Of a stretch of DNA of 64,000 nt, positions 26,254-34,938 are shown piece by piece. The DNA comes from Dokdonella_A sp049583635 (GTDB lineage: Bacteria; Pseudomonadota; Gammaproteobacteria; Xanthomonadales; Rhodanobacteraceae), in the NCBI GenBank assembly GCA_049583635.1, contig JBAUWF010000064.1:1-64000 (forward strand). The letters are read 5' to 3'. Both the position numbers and the translations under genes were made by a program. The notes under the pieces are model-generated. The model saw only the letters and a list, made by a program, of their open reading frames with translations, ran no database searches and was not told the origin of the DNA. Position 1 is the stretch's first letter. Every line of letters begins with the position of its first letter.

Positions 26254-26651
26254 CGCCTGGCATCCACGTGATGGCGGATCGCTCCGAGCAATTCCTCGCG
26301 AGTGAACGGCTTGGTCAGGTACTGCTCGGAACCGACAATGCGACCGCGCGCCTTGTCAAACAGACCGTCGCGCGAAGACAGCATGATCACGGGCGTACCC
26401 TTGAACATCTGATTGTTCTTGATCAAGGCGCAGGTCTGATAACCGTCCAGCCGCGGCATCATGATATCGACGAAAATGATGTGCGGCTGCTGATCGGAAA
26501 TCTTGGCCAGCGCCTCGAATCCATCGATTGCGGTCACGACATCGCAGCCCTCTTTGCGCAGCAGGGTTTCTGCCGTCCGGCGAATGGTCCTGGAGTCGTC
26601 GATGACCATGACCTTGAGACCGGCCAGGTTGCCCTGATTGTTTGCATCCAC
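26250..26651 (-). CDS. pilG: Twitching motility response regulator PilG
   Basis: Single-domain CheY-like receiver that is phosphorylated by ChpA and promotes pilus extension. The 133-residue sequence closely follows Pseudomonas PilG: KVMVIDDSRTIRRTAETLL at the start, phospho-acceptor in FVDIMMPRLDGYQTC, and LTKPFTREELLGAI at the end. These PilG-specific blocks distinguish it from PilH. It is the promoter-proximal gene of the pil-chp run, divergent from gshB. Confidence 0.94.
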   Translation of the reverse strand: MDANNQGNLAGLKVMVIDDSRTIRRTAETLLRKEGCDVVTAIDGFEALAKISDQQPHIIFVDIMMPRLDGYQTCALIKNNQMFKGTPVIMLSSRDGLFDKARGRIVGSEQYLTKPFTREELLGAIRHHVDARR

Positions 26652-26951
26652 TAAACGGGTACCCCCGACCAGTCATTGCCAGCCGACCCATCGGATCGGG
26701 CTGACATCCGCGCGCAAAGCATGACGAGCAACCGTTTGCAACGCCGGAGCGAGCAATGCTTGGCGATCGGTCTTCTTAACCAATATTTAGCGAAACTGTC
26801 AAGCTCGCTGTTCGCGCAAACGCAATCACAGCGCCGTGCATATGCGCGCCCGGGCGCCGATTCTGCTTGAACGCGCGTGTAGTATAGGCGCGATGGTCGC
26901 GGTGCGGCGGCCTTGGCGGGTTTTATCCGTCCGATATTCGCCCGGAGTCGC
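26652..26951. promoter_or_regulatory. Divergent promoter region pilG / gshB
   Basis: Three hundred non-coding bases separate the two divergent operons and must hold both promoters. A relatively A/T-rich stretch at 26772-26802 (TTCTTAACCAATATTTAGCG) and TAGTATAGG at 26878-26886 are the best candidate core elements, but neither has a matching -35 at ideal spacing. No operator repeat is evident. Confidence 0.4.
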
Positions 26952-27902
26952 ATGATGAAGCGCACGTTGGCCGTGTTGATGGATCCGATCGCGGCCATCC
27001 ATCCCAACAAGGATTCCACGCTGGCGATGCTGCTCGAAGGTGATCGCCGCGGTTACGCCCTGCATTACATGACCCAGGGCGATCTGGAGGTGCGCGACGG
27101 GCGCGCCTGGGCCCGGCTCACACCGCTTGCCGTGCGCGACGACTCGGTGAACTGGTTCACGCTGGGCGAACCCGCGTGGCGCGATCTTGCCGACATGAAC
27201 CTGGTGCTCGAGCGCAAGGATCCACCGTTTGACACCCAATTCCTGTACGACACCCAAGTACTCGAACTCGCGGCCGATGCCGGGGTACGCGTGATCAATC
27301 GGCCACAGGCGCTGCGCGATGCCAACGAGAAACTGTTCGCGCTGAAATTCCCGCAATGCTGCGCTCCGAGCCTGGTGTCGCGCGATGCCGCTTCGTTGCG
27401 GCGATTCGTCGACCAACACGACGAGGTGGTTTTGAAACCGCTCGACGGGATGGGCGGACTCGGCATCTTCCGCTCACGACGAGGCGACCCGAACCTGAAC
27501 TCGATCCTGGAAACGCTGTTGACCGGCGGTCGCCGCTTCGCGATGGCGCAACGTTTCATTCCCGAAATCAGCGCGGGCGACAAGCGCATCCTGCTGATCA
27601 ATGGCGAACCTCTGCCGTTCGCGCTCGCGCGCATTCCGCAAGGTGACGACTTTCGCGGCAACCTCGCGGCCGGCGGCAAAGGTGTGGGCGTCGAACTCGG
27701 CGAACGTGATCGCTGGATAGCGGCCGAGGTCGGTCCCGAACTCAAGCGACGCGGCCTGGTGTTCGTCGGCCTCGACGTCATCGGTGATTTCCTTACCGAG
27801 GTCAACGTTACCTCACCGACTGGTATTCGCGAACTCGACGCCGCGTTCGGGTGCAATATCGCCGGCCGCCTGTTCGATTGCCTTGAGACGAAACCGGCGT
27901 GA
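26952..27902 (+). CDS. gshB: Glutathione synthetase
   Basis: ATP-grasp ligase joining gamma-glutamylcysteine and glycine to form glutathione in the cytoplasm. ATG 26952 (or the adjacent ATG 26955) follows GGAG and gives 316 residues, the E. coli GshB length. Family motifs include VLMDPIAAIHPNKDSTLAML, VLERKDPPFDTQF, VLKPLDGMGGLGIFR, NGEPLPFALARIPQ and TEVNVTSPTGIREL. It is the first gene of a plus-strand run with tonB-like, yqgE, ruvX and pyrB, the same order as in Pseudomonas aeruginosa. Confidence 0.96.
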   Translation: MMKRTLAVLMDPIAAIHPNKDSTLAMLLEGDRRGYALHYMTQGDLEVRDGRAWARLTPLAVRDDSVNWFTLGEPAWRDLADMNLVLERKDPPFDTQFLYDTQVLELAADAGVRVINRPQALRDANEKLFALKFPQCCAPSLVSRDAASLRRFVDQHDEVVLKPLDGMGGLGIFRSRRGDPNLNSILETLLTGGRRFAMAQRFIPEISAGDKRILLINGEPLPFALARIPQGDDFRGNLAAGGKGVGVELGERDRWIAAEVGPELKRRGLVFVGLDVIGDFLTEVNVTSPTGIRELDAAFGCNIAGRLFDCLETKPA

Positions 27903-28756
27903 GCGGCGCTGGCACCACCGCCGACCGCCTCGGCGTTACGCTGCTGTTTTCCATCATCGCCCATGCGGTGCTGGCACTCGGCGTCACCTTCGCGTTCGAG
28001 AAACCCGCTCCGCAACTGCCTTCGCTTGATGTGATTCTGGTGCAGTCAGCGAATCGCGCCACGCCGGTCAAGGCGGATTTTCTCGCCCAGGCAAACAACA
28101 GCGGCGGAGGGGAAGCGGACAAGGCGCACCGCCCGTCGGCGCCACTATCCAGTCCGGTGCCGAAATTGACCCAGGGAGTGGCCCCGCTGCCGGTCGAGCG
28201 TGGCACTCCGCAGTCGACGCCACCGACGCCGGTGAAACGGCTGACTCAGCGACAATCCGATTTCAGTGTCGCGCGCGTGACCGACACCACCGAACCGATC
28301 AACGCCACCGTCCCGAGTCCACGCGCGGAAATCGAACGCAAACTCGAAATCGCGCGTCTCGCCGAGGAAATCAAACGCGACTCCGATCGCTACGCGAAAA
28401 AACCGAAGCGCAAATACATTTCGGCGAATACCAAGGAATATGCCTATGCAGCTTACATGCACGGCTGGGTCGCGCGTATCGAGCACATCGGCAATCTGAA
28501 CTATCCCGACGAGGCGCGGCGTCGGCAAATGCATGGTCAACTGGTCCTCACCGTCGGACTGGCCCGGAACGGCAACGTCAAGAGCGTAGACGTGATCCAG
28601 TCAAGCGGGCACAAGTTGCTCGACGACGCGGCGATCCGCATCGTGCATCTGGCCGAACCGTTTCCGCCGATCCCGCAGGGCAACGAGGCACCGGACGAGC
28701 TCTACATCACGCGCACCTGGCAGTTTTTGCCGGGCGACGTGTTGAAGAACCGTTGA
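27899..28756 (+). CDS. tonB3: TonB-family protein (TonB3-like)
   Basis: Energy-transducing TonB-type protein of 285 residues. It has a short cytoplasmic end, one transmembrane helix (LGVTLLFSIIAHAVLALGV, about 11-30) and a Pro/Thr-rich periplasmic spacer. The C-terminal TonB domain includes LNYPDEARRRQMHGQLVLTV and SSGHKLLDDAAIRIV. GTG 27899 overlaps the gshB stop as GTGA. In P. aeruginosa the equivalent gene between gshB and algH is tonB3, which is needed for twitching motility rather than siderophore uptake. No exbB/exbD or receptor gene is nearby, which fits that role. The symbol is by synteny. Confidence 0.85.
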   Translation: MSGAGTTADRLGVTLLFSIIAHAVLALGVTFAFEKPAPQLPSLDVILVQSANRATPVKADFLAQANNSGGGEADKAHRPSAPLSSPVPKLTQGVAPLPVERGTPQSTPPTPVKRLTQRQSDFSVARVTDTTEPINATVPSPRAEIERKLEIARLAEEIKRDSDRYAKKPKRKYISANTKEYAYAAYMHGWVARIEHIGNLNYPDEARRRQMHGQLVLTVGLARNGNVKSVDVIQSSGHKLLDDAAIRIVHLAEPFPPIPQGNEAPDELYITRTWQFLPGDVLKNR

Positions 28757-28875
28757 CAAGCCCAACGGTGAATTCCCCACAACGCCACGTGCCTGCATCA
28801 CCACCTTGGGTCGGACGAGCGCACCTGGAAACACAACGCCCCGGCGATCTTCGCCCCGCATTCACGCCTCTCCCG

Positions 28876-28881
28876 TACAAT
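28876..28881 (+). promoter_or_regulatory. Candidate -10 box for a leaderless yqgE transcript
   Basis: TACAAT ends seven bases before the yqgE ATG at 28889, so transcription would start at or next to the start codon. No Shine-Dalgarno sequence precedes yqgE. A good -35 is not visible at 16-18 bases. Confidence 0.35.
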
Positions 28882-28888
28882 AGGCGCC

Positions 28889-29449
28889 ATGGATGCCACG
28901 CCACTTTCCAATCAGTTGCTGATCGCGATGCCGGCGCTGCGCGATCCGAACTTCGCGCGCGGCGTAACGCTGCTCTGCCAGCACGGCGAAGCTGGCGCAA
29001 TGGGCCTTCTGATCAACCGGGTGTCCGAGTACCGTCTTGGCGATGTGCTCGCGCAGATGAACCTGAGCTCTGAGCGTGCCGAGGTGAGCGATGCACCGGT
29101 GCTCATCGGTGGACCGGTGCAACCTGAACGCGGCTTCGTGCTGCATTCACCGCAGGGCGACTGGGAATCCACGTTCAGCATCTCCAATGCGGTCAGCGTC
29201 ACGACCTCACGCGATATCCTCGTGGCAATGGCAGCCGGCAACGGCCCACCGCGGGCGGTCGTGGCACTCGGTTATTCCGGCTGGAATCCGGGCCAGCTCG
29301 AACAGGAGTTGCGCGACAATACCTGGCTGACCGCGCCGGTCACCGACCAGATACTGTTCGAAACGCCACTGGAGTACCGTTGGGAGGCCGCGGCCGCACT
29401 TCTTGGGGTCAACCTCACCCGGCTTGCCAGCTATGTCGGTCACGCATGA
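28889..29449 (+). CDS. yqgE: YqgE/AlgH family protein (UPF0301)
   Basis: A 186-residue member of the YqgE/AlgH (DUF179) family with the usual length. Blocks seen are LSNQLLIAMPALRDPNFARGVTLL (in two parts), GAMGLLINR, VLIGGPVQPERGFVLH, and LGYSGWNPGQLEQEL. The biochemical function is unsettled. In Pseudomonas the homologue was linked to alginate regulation. It precedes and overlaps ruvX by 17 bases, a pairing conserved widely in proteobacteria. Confidence 0.93.
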   Translation: MDATPLSNQLLIAMPALRDPNFARGVTLLCQHGEAGAMGLLINRVSEYRLGDVLAQMNLSSERAEVSDAPVLIGGPVQPERGFVLHSPQGDWESTFSISNAVSVTTSRDILVAMAAGNGPPRAVVALGYSGWNPGQLEQELRDNTWLTAPVTDQILFETPLEYRWEAAAALLGVNLTRLASYVGHA

Positions 29450-29903
29450 CAATCCGGCGATCGGCAACGCCCAGACTGTGCTTGGATTCGATGTCGGTAC
29501 GCGGGTGATCGGCGTCGCGGTTGGCAACCGGCTGCTGGGTACGGCGCGGGCCCTGGCAACATTGATGAATCACGATGGTGCACCGGACTGGAAGCGGCTC
29601 GATCCGCTGGTGCGCGAATGGCAGCCGCAGGCTTTCGTGGTCGGGTTGCCGTTGACGTTCGATGGCGAGGAACAGTCGATGACTCGAGTGGCACGCGAAT
29701 TCGCCGTCGCGCTTGAGCAACGTTATTCCGCGCCGGTACACGCGGTCGATGAACGCTGCACGTCGCGCGAGGCGTCCCGGCGCTTCGCCGTGCGCCGCGC
29801 GCAGGGTACAGCACGCCGCAAGGATGCCGCCTACATCGATGGGGTCGCGGCGGAAATCATTCTCGAAGCATGGTTTGCCGAGAACGCCGATGCATCGAAC
29901 TGA
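29433..29903 (+). CDS. ruvX: RuvX/YqgF, pre-16S rRNA nuclease
   Basis: RNase H-fold nuclease implicated in maturation of the 16S rRNA 5' end. The 156-residue protein has the acidic active-site pattern: LGFDVGTRVIGVAVG at the start, FVVGLPLTFDGEEQ in the middle, DERCTSREA and KDAAYIDGVAAEIIL at the end. ATG 29433 overlaps the end of yqgE, and the 3' end overlaps pyrB by 14 bases, so the three are likely translationally coupled. Confidence 0.93.
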   Translation: MSVTHDNPAIGNAQTVLGFDVGTRVIGVAVGNRLLGTARALATLMNHDGAPDWKRLDPLVREWQPQAFVVGLPLTFDGEEQSMTRVAREFAVALEQRYSAPVHAVDERCTSREASRRFAVRRAQGTARRKDAAYIDGVAAEIILEAWFAENADASN

Positions 29904-30876
29904 GCCGGCGGCGGGCACCCAGATCGGTGCAGACGGGCGCCTGCATCACCTGATCACACTCGAAGGGCTGGATCGTCGACTTATTGAAACGCTGCTCGAT
30001 CGCGCTGCCGATTTGCGCGAACGTTGCCGTGCCGGTGCGCGGCGACTGCCTCTGATCGAAGATCGCACCATTATCAGTCTGTTTTATGAGCCGTCCACGC
30101 GTACCCGGGTCAGCTTCGAGCTCGCCGCGCGCCGCCTCGGCGCGCAACAGGTGAACTTCGATGTGGCCAATTCATCGGCCAGCAAGGGCGAAAACATGGA
30201 CGACACCCTGGCGACACTCGAGGCGATGGGTTGCGATGCCTTCGTCATCCGCCATGGCGAAAATGGCATGCCCGGAAATCTGGCCGGGCACACACGCGGA
30301 GCGGCGGTCATCAACGCGGGTGACGGCAATAATGCGCATCCGACGCAGGGGTTGCTCGATCTGTTGACCATTCGCGATCGCAAGGGCCACATCGACGGAC
30401 TCAATATCGTTATCTGCGGCGACATCCGCCATTCGCGCGTGGCGCGCTCGGACGTGCACGGCCTGCACGCGTGCGGTGCCGCCCAGATCCGTCTGTGCGG
30501 TCCACTCGAGCTGCTGCCGGAGGCATCCAGTTTTCCCGATTGCGCAATCGTCGAGGACTTCGACAGTGCGCTTGATGGGGCCGATATCGTGATCATGCTG
30601 CGCCTGCAGATGGAACGCATGCAACATCTGTCCGGGCTGAATACGGACGTCTATTTCAGCCGCTACGGTCTCGATTCGGCACGACTGGCGCGCGCACGGC
30701 CAGGGGTGCTCATCATGCATCCGGGCCCGATGAACCGCGGCGTCGAGATCGCCACCGATGTCGCCGACGGGCCGCAATCGGCCATTCTCGACCAGGTTGC
30801 CAACGGCATCTTCGTGCGCATGGCGGTACTCGCGACGTTGCTCGGTGACAGGGCCGCGGGTGCACACGGGGTTTGA
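29890..30876 (+). CDS. pyrB: Aspartate carbamoyltransferase catalytic subunit
   Basis: Catalyses the first committed step of pyrimidine synthesis, carbamoyl phosphate plus aspartate to carbamoyl aspartate. The 328-residue product has the carbamoyl-phosphate loop FYEPSTRTRVSFE, SSASKGENMDDT, the HPTQGLLDLLTI block and MHPGPMNRGVEI. The start within ruvX (ATG 29890) gives the proper family N-terminus. No regulatory subunit pyrI, inactive dihydroorotase or pyrR gene is adjacent, unlike the Pseudomonas locus, where pyrR lies between ruvX and pyrB. Confidence 0.95.
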   Translation: MHRTEPAAGTQIGADGRLHHLITLEGLDRRLIETLLDRAADLRERCRAGARRLPLIEDRTIISLFYEPSTRTRVSFELAARRLGAQQVNFDVANSSASKGENMDDTLATLEAMGCDAFVIRHGENGMPGNLAGHTRGAAVINAGDGNNAHPTQGLLDLLTIRDRKGHIDGLNIVICGDIRHSRVARSDVHGLHACGAAQIRLCGPLELLPEASSFPDCAIVEDFDSALDGADIVIMLRLQMERMQHLSGLNTDVYFSRYGLDSARLARARPGVLIMHPGPMNRGVEIATDVADGPQSAILDQVANGIFVRMAVLATLLGDRAAGAHGV

Positions 30877-30978
30877 TTTTTCTCATTTCTCTCTCCGCGG
30901 CGAGCGGAACACGGGCGACAGCGCCGCACCGTTCGAGCGAACCAAAACTCAGCGCGCTTGCGCCAACACGAGAAAAAC

Positions 30979-31725
30979 TTAGGCGTCCCGGGCAACGAGC
31001 CAGCGCCGCCCATGCCAGCCAGGCCCTGCGGCACGATCATCGTTCGCAGCGAGCAAATGCAGATCCGCGCGAGCCTTCAGCAGGCGTGCCACGCGCGCTT
31101 CCGGCAAGGAATGCATCTCGAACACCGCTCCTCGACGCCAAAGCACGCGGCGCAGCGGATTGAGCCAGCGATTCGACACGCACGCGAAGACGCGCCCGCG
31201 CAGGCTTTCGTCGGGACCGCTGACGAACTGGAACGCTGCAACGCCGCCCGGCGCGAGTACACGCAGAAACTCGGCGACATACCCTTCCGCCAGATCGGTC
31301 GGGATATGCTGCAGGGTCATGCACGAATAGACCAAATCGACGCTCGCATCGGCGATGTCCGCGAGCACCACGGTTGAGTTTTCACGAAATTCCGCGTTGC
31401 GCACATCGCGATTGAGCGAGCGCGCCGTGGCAATCATGCTCGGCGCCAAGTCGATACCGAGCACACGTTCGAAATGGGTTGCCAGCGCGCGCGTCAAGCG
31501 TCCGGCGCCGCAACCGAAATCGAGCGCGAGCCTGTGCGCACGCGGCAATTCTGATGTGGCCAGGGCCGCCATCTGGCTGTCGATCTCGAGTTTGCCGGTC
31601 GCAAAAAATTCGTGGTCGAGCCAACGGCCGCCGCGCTTTTGCGGATCCGACAACACCGCCCAGAACGGATCCTCACGACCCAGCACCGACCATACGCGTC
31701 GCAGCCGATCAAGCTCGGCATTCAC
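30979..31725 (-). CDS. Class I SAM-dependent methyltransferase
   Basis: A 248-residue methyltransferase with the SAM-binding motif I ALDFGCGAGRLTRAL near residue 67, motif II acidic end VLGIDLAPSMI, and the post-motif region SVDLVYSCMTLQHIP followed by RVLAPGGVAAFQF. The substrate cannot be told from sequence. Its ATG overlaps the pilU stop (ATGA), so it is cotranscribed and coupled with pilU. A link to pilus or surface chemistry is possible but unproven. Confidence 0.82.
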   Translation of the reverse strand: MNAELDRLRRVWSVLGREDPFWAVLSDPQKRGGRWLDHEFFATGKLEIDSQMAALATSELPRAHRLALDFGCGAGRLTRALATHFERVLGIDLAPSMIATARSLNRDVRNAEFRENSTVVLADIADASVDLVYSCMTLQHIPTDLAEGYVAEFLRVLAPGGVAAFQFVSGPDESLRGRVFACVSNRWLNPLRRVLWRRGAVFEMHSLPEARVARLLKARADLHLLAANDDRAAGPGWHGRRWLVARDA

Positions 31726-32849
31726 GTCTCGGCCAATTCGACACCATCCATGCCCTGCGACAGCGAATGCGCGTCGCCGCCTTGGGCCAGCTTGATCTTC
31801 AGACGCACCTCGTTGGTCGAATCAGCGTGCCGCAACGCGTCCTCGTAGGAAATCTCGCCCGCATGGTAGAGCTCTACCAGACTCTGATCGAACGTGCGCA
31901 TGCCGAGATTGGTGGATTCCTTCATCACGTCCTTCAGCTTGTGCACTTCGCCCTGGCGAATATAGTCCTGAGCCAGCGGTGTGCCGAGCAATATCTCCAT
32001 CGCTACGCGCCGCGCTTTGCCGTCCGGCGTCGGAATCAACTGCTGCGCAACCACACCCTTCAGATTCAGCGACAGATCCATGAACAGCTGCGAGTGCCGG
32101 TCGGCGCCGAAGAAATGGATGATGCGGTCCATCGCCTGATTGGCGTTGTTCGCGTGCAGCGTGCACAGGCAAAGGTGCCCGGTCTCGGCGAAATTGATCG
32201 CGTGCTCCATGGTTTCGCGCGTGCGCACCTCGCCGATCATGATTACGTCCGGCGCCTGGCGCAGCGTGTTCTTGAGCGCGTTTTCCCAGGAGTCGGTGTC
32301 GATACCGAGTTCACGCTGGGTAACGATGCAGCCGGCGTGCTGATGCACGTATTCGATCGGATCCTCAATCGTGATGATGTGGCCGGTCGAGTTCTGGTTG
32401 CGATAGCCGATCATTGCCGCCAGCGAAGTCGACTTGCCCGCACCGGTTGCGCCGACGAACATCACGATGCCGCGCTTGGTCATCGCGAGCTGCTTGACGA
32501 TAGGCGGCAGATTCAATTCCTCGATGGTCGGGATCCTGGTTTCGATTCGCCGCATCACCATGCCGACGCAATTGCGCTGATAGAAGCACGACACGCGGAA
32601 GCGGCCGATGCCATGCGCGGAAATGGCGAACTGGCACTCGTGCGTCTTCTCGAATTCCTCCCGTTGCGGCGGCGTCATGACGTTCAACACCATATCCCGC
32701 GCCTGCTGGGGACTGAGCGCCGTCTGCGTGATCGGTGCGATGCGCCCATTCACTTTCATTGACGGCGGCACGCCGGCCGTGATGAACAGGTCCGATCCCT
32801 TCTTGTGCGCCATCAGCTTGAGAAACGAACTGAAATCGACTGTGCTCAT
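31722..32849 (-). CDS. pilU: Type IV pilus retraction ATPase PilU
   Basis: Cytoplasmic hexameric ATPase that assists PilT in pilus retraction. The 375-residue protein has the N-terminal PAS-like domain (GSDLFITAGVPPSMKVNGRI), Walker A GATGAGKST near residue 133, the Asp box ITIEDPIEYVHQH, Walker B VIMIGEVRTRETM and the His box LCTLHANNANQAMDR. PilU-specific length and C-terminal tail separate it from PilT. ATG 32849 has GGGAG six bases upstream. It follows pilT by 86 bases. Confidence 0.96.
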   Translation of the reverse strand: MSTVDFSSFLKLMAHKKGSDLFITAGVPPSMKVNGRIAPITQTALSPQQARDMVLNVMTPPQREEFEKTHECQFAISAHGIGRFRVSCFYQRNCVGMVMRRIETRIPTIEELNLPPIVKQLAMTKRGIVMFVGATGAGKSTSLAAMIGYRNQNSTGHIITIEDPIEYVHQHAGCIVTQRELGIDTDSWENALKNTLRQAPDVIMIGEVRTRETMEHAINFAETGHLCLCTLHANNANQAMDRIIHFFGADRHSQLFMDLSLNLKGVVAQQLIPTPDGKARRVAMEILLGTPLAQDYIRQGEVHKLKDVMKESTNLGMRTFDQSLVELYHAGEISYEDALRHADSTNEVRLKIKLAQGGDAHSLSQGMDGVELAET

Positions 32850-32935
32850 GAAACTCTCCCGCCGAATACGCTCATACTACACCGCGCGCCCGCGCGCGGA
32901 CGGTTGCGCGACTCGGCCGGCGGCACCGACTGAAG

Positions 32936-33973
32936 TTACTTGAAGATATCCTTGTTTTTCGCATACTCGATCGCCTGTTGACGCGCTACCAGGCCCCGCC
33001 GCACCAGGTCTTGCAGACATTGGTCGAGCGTCTGCATGCCATGCTGGCTGCCGGTCTGGATCGAGGAGTACATCTGCGCAACCTTGTCTTCGCGAATCAG
33101 GTTGCGGATCGCCGGAATGCCGACCATGATCTCGTGGGCGGCCATGCGCCCACCGCCGACCTTCTTCATCAGGGTCTGCGATACCACCGCGCGCAGCGAT
33201 TCGGACAACATCGAGCGCACCATCGCCTTTTCACCGGCCGGGAACACGTCGATCACGCGATCGATGGTCTTCGCGGCCGAACTCGTATGCAGGGTCGCGA
33301 ATACGAGATGACCGGTTTCAGCGGCGGTCAGTGCAAGACGGATAGTCTCGATATCGCGCATTTCCCCGACCAGCACGTAATCCGGGTCCTCGCGCAGCGC
33401 CGAGCGCAGCGCCTCGCTGAATCCGTGCGTGTCGCGATGCACTTCGCGCTGGTTTATCAAACATTTCTGCGAGGTGTGCACGAATTCGATCGGATCCTCG
33501 ATGGTCAGGATATGGCCGTATTCGTTCTTGTTGACATGATCGACCATCGCCGCGAGCGTGGTGGACTTGCCCGATCCGGTCGGTCCGGTGACCAGGACCA
33601 ACCCTTGCGGTTGCGAGATCAGTTCTTTGAAAATACGCGGCGCGCCGAGGTCCTCGAGGGTGAGCACTTCGGACGGAATCGTGCGGAACACCGCTGCGGC
33701 ACCACGGTTCTGGTTGAACGCATTGACGCGAAAGCGCGCGAGCCCGGGAATCTCGAACGAGAAATCGACTTCGAGAAATTCCTCGTAGTCGCGACGCTGC
33801 TTGTCCGACATGATGTCGTACACCAGCGCATGGATCTGCTTGTGATCGAACGCCGGAATGTTGATGCGGCGCACATCGCCGTCAACGCGGATCATCGGCG
33901 GAAGACCGGCCGACAAATGCAGATCGGAAGCCTTGTTTTTGACCGAAAAAGCCAGCAGTTCGGCAATATCCAT
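32936..33973 (-). CDS. pilT: Type IV pilus retraction ATPase PilT
   Basis: Main motor for pilus retraction and twitching. The 345-residue protein matches PilT along its length: ASDLHLSAGLPPMIRVDG, Walker A GPTGSGKST near residue 131, ILTIEDPIEFVH, VLVGEMRDIETI and the AIRNLIRE motif (AIRNLIREDK) that is needed for retraction in PilT proteins. It is transcribed before pilU and diverges from yggS across 113 bases. Confidence 0.97.
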   Translation of the reverse strand: MDIAELLAFSVKNKASDLHLSAGLPPMIRVDGDVRRINIPAFDHKQIHALVYDIMSDKQRRDYEEFLEVDFSFEIPGLARFRVNAFNQNRGAAAVFRTIPSEVLTLEDLGAPRIFKELISQPQGLVLVTGPTGSGKSTTLAAMVDHVNKNEYGHILTIEDPIEFVHTSQKCLINQREVHRDTHGFSEALRSALREDPDYVLVGEMRDIETIRLALTAAETGHLVFATLHTSSAAKTIDRVIDVFPAGEKAMVRSMLSESLRAVVSQTLMKKVGGGRMAAHEIMVGIPAIRNLIREDKVAQMYSSIQTGSQHGMQTLDQCLQDLVRRGLVARQQAIEYAKNKDIFK

Positions 33974-34086
33974 GCAACCATCCCCTCGATTCGATTCAAT
34001 GCGGCGTGTTGCTTCCTGCGCGCGGCAAGCCCCGCCCGCGCATCGAAGTATAGCTCGGCACTTTCACCATTATCGTGGCTTGCGAC

Positions 34087-34776
34087 ATGAATTCCGTGGA
34101 ACCCGTCTACAATTCAATACGCCGGCGTATCGCCGCAGCGGCAGAGGCCACTTCGGCGAATGCGGACGTGCGCCTGCTCGCAGTGAGCAAGGGCCAGTCC
34201 GTCGGGGCGATTCGCGCGCTCGCGGCCCTCGGTCAGCGCGCGTTCGGCGAGAATTACATGCAGGAAGCGCGGGCCAAACAGGACGAACTGGCCAACCTTG
34301 CGCTCGAGTGGCATCTGATCGGCCCGCTGCAGTCGAACAAGTGTCGTGAAGTGGCGCAACGGTTCGACTGGCTGCAAAGTCTCGATCGCGAGAAACTCAT
34401 CGACCCGCTGACTCGCCACCGTCCGCCCGAACGCGCCGCGCTCAATGTCCTGATTGAGGTCAATATCGACGACGAACCGGGCAAGGCCGGTTGCGCGCCG
34501 CATCAAGTCCAGCAATTGGCCGAACAGATCACCGCAGCACCGCACTTGCGCCTGCGCGGCTTGATGGCGATACCGGATCCGCACCCGCACCCCGGCGAAC
34601 GTCGCGCCGCCTTCGTGCGCCTGCGCGGCGTGTTCGAGAATCTGCGCTCCGAATATTCAAGCGTGGATACTCTGTCAATGGGCATGTCGGAGGATTTCGA
34701 GCTCGCCATCGCGGAAGGCGCCACGATGGTGCGGATCGGTACGGCCTTGTTCGGGCCACGGCTGCCGCGACGCTGA
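34087..34776 (+). CDS. yggS: YggS family pyridoxal 5'-phosphate homeostasis protein
   Basis: PLP-binding, non-enzymatic protein that buffers vitamin B6 and affects amino-acid pools. The 229-residue TIM-barrel protein shows the PLP lysine in LLAVSKGQSVGAI, then FGENYMQEA, WHLIGPLQSNK and the phosphate-binding end GMSEDFELAIAEGATMVRIG. ATG 34087 gives the family N-terminus. In most relatives yggS is followed directly by proC. Here 1.1 kb with a tandem repeat and a secreted protein gene intervenes. Confidence 0.94.
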   Translation: MNSVEPVYNSIRRRIAAAAEATSANADVRLLAVSKGQSVGAIRALAALGQRAFGENYMQEARAKQDELANLALEWHLIGPLQSNKCREVAQRFDWLQSLDREKLIDPLTRHRPPERAALNVLIEVNIDDEPGKAGCAPHQVQQLAEQITAAPHLRLRGLMAIPDPHPHPGERRAAFVRLRGVFENLRSEYSSVDTLSMGMSEDFELAIAEGATMVRIGTALFGPRLPRR

Positions 34777-34801
34777 CAGGGCACGGCTAGGACACGGCAC
34801 T

Positions 34802-34865
34802 CCGGGAGTCCGGGAGTCCGGGATCAAGGGATCAAGGGATCAAGGGATCAAGGGATCAAGGGATC
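34802..34865 (+). repeat. 8-bp tandem repeat array
   Basis: Eight consecutive 8-base units occupy 64 bases: CCGGGAGT twice, CCGGGATC once, then AAGGGATC five times. The middle unit combines the start of the first type with the end of the second, as if the array arose by slippage from a mixed seed. It lies 25 bases after yggS and about 70 bases before the secreted protein gene, in its promoter region. Eight bases is not a multiple of three, but the array is non-coding. Confidence 0.95.
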
Positions 34866-34938
34866 AGCGTATAGTCGGCCGCCTTCGCGTCAAGCCAAGG
34901 GACGTGGCACATCGACTGGTCAACCAACGGAGGGCTCC

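Noticed and set aside
26250..26651. Labelling the single-domain response regulator as PilH
   Set aside because: The blocks KVMVIDDSRTIRRTAETLL and FVDIMMPRLDGYQTC follow PilG. PilH has a shorter, different N-terminus.
34802..34865. The tandem array as a CRISPR
   Set aside because: The units are 8 bases with no spacers and no cas genes nearby.
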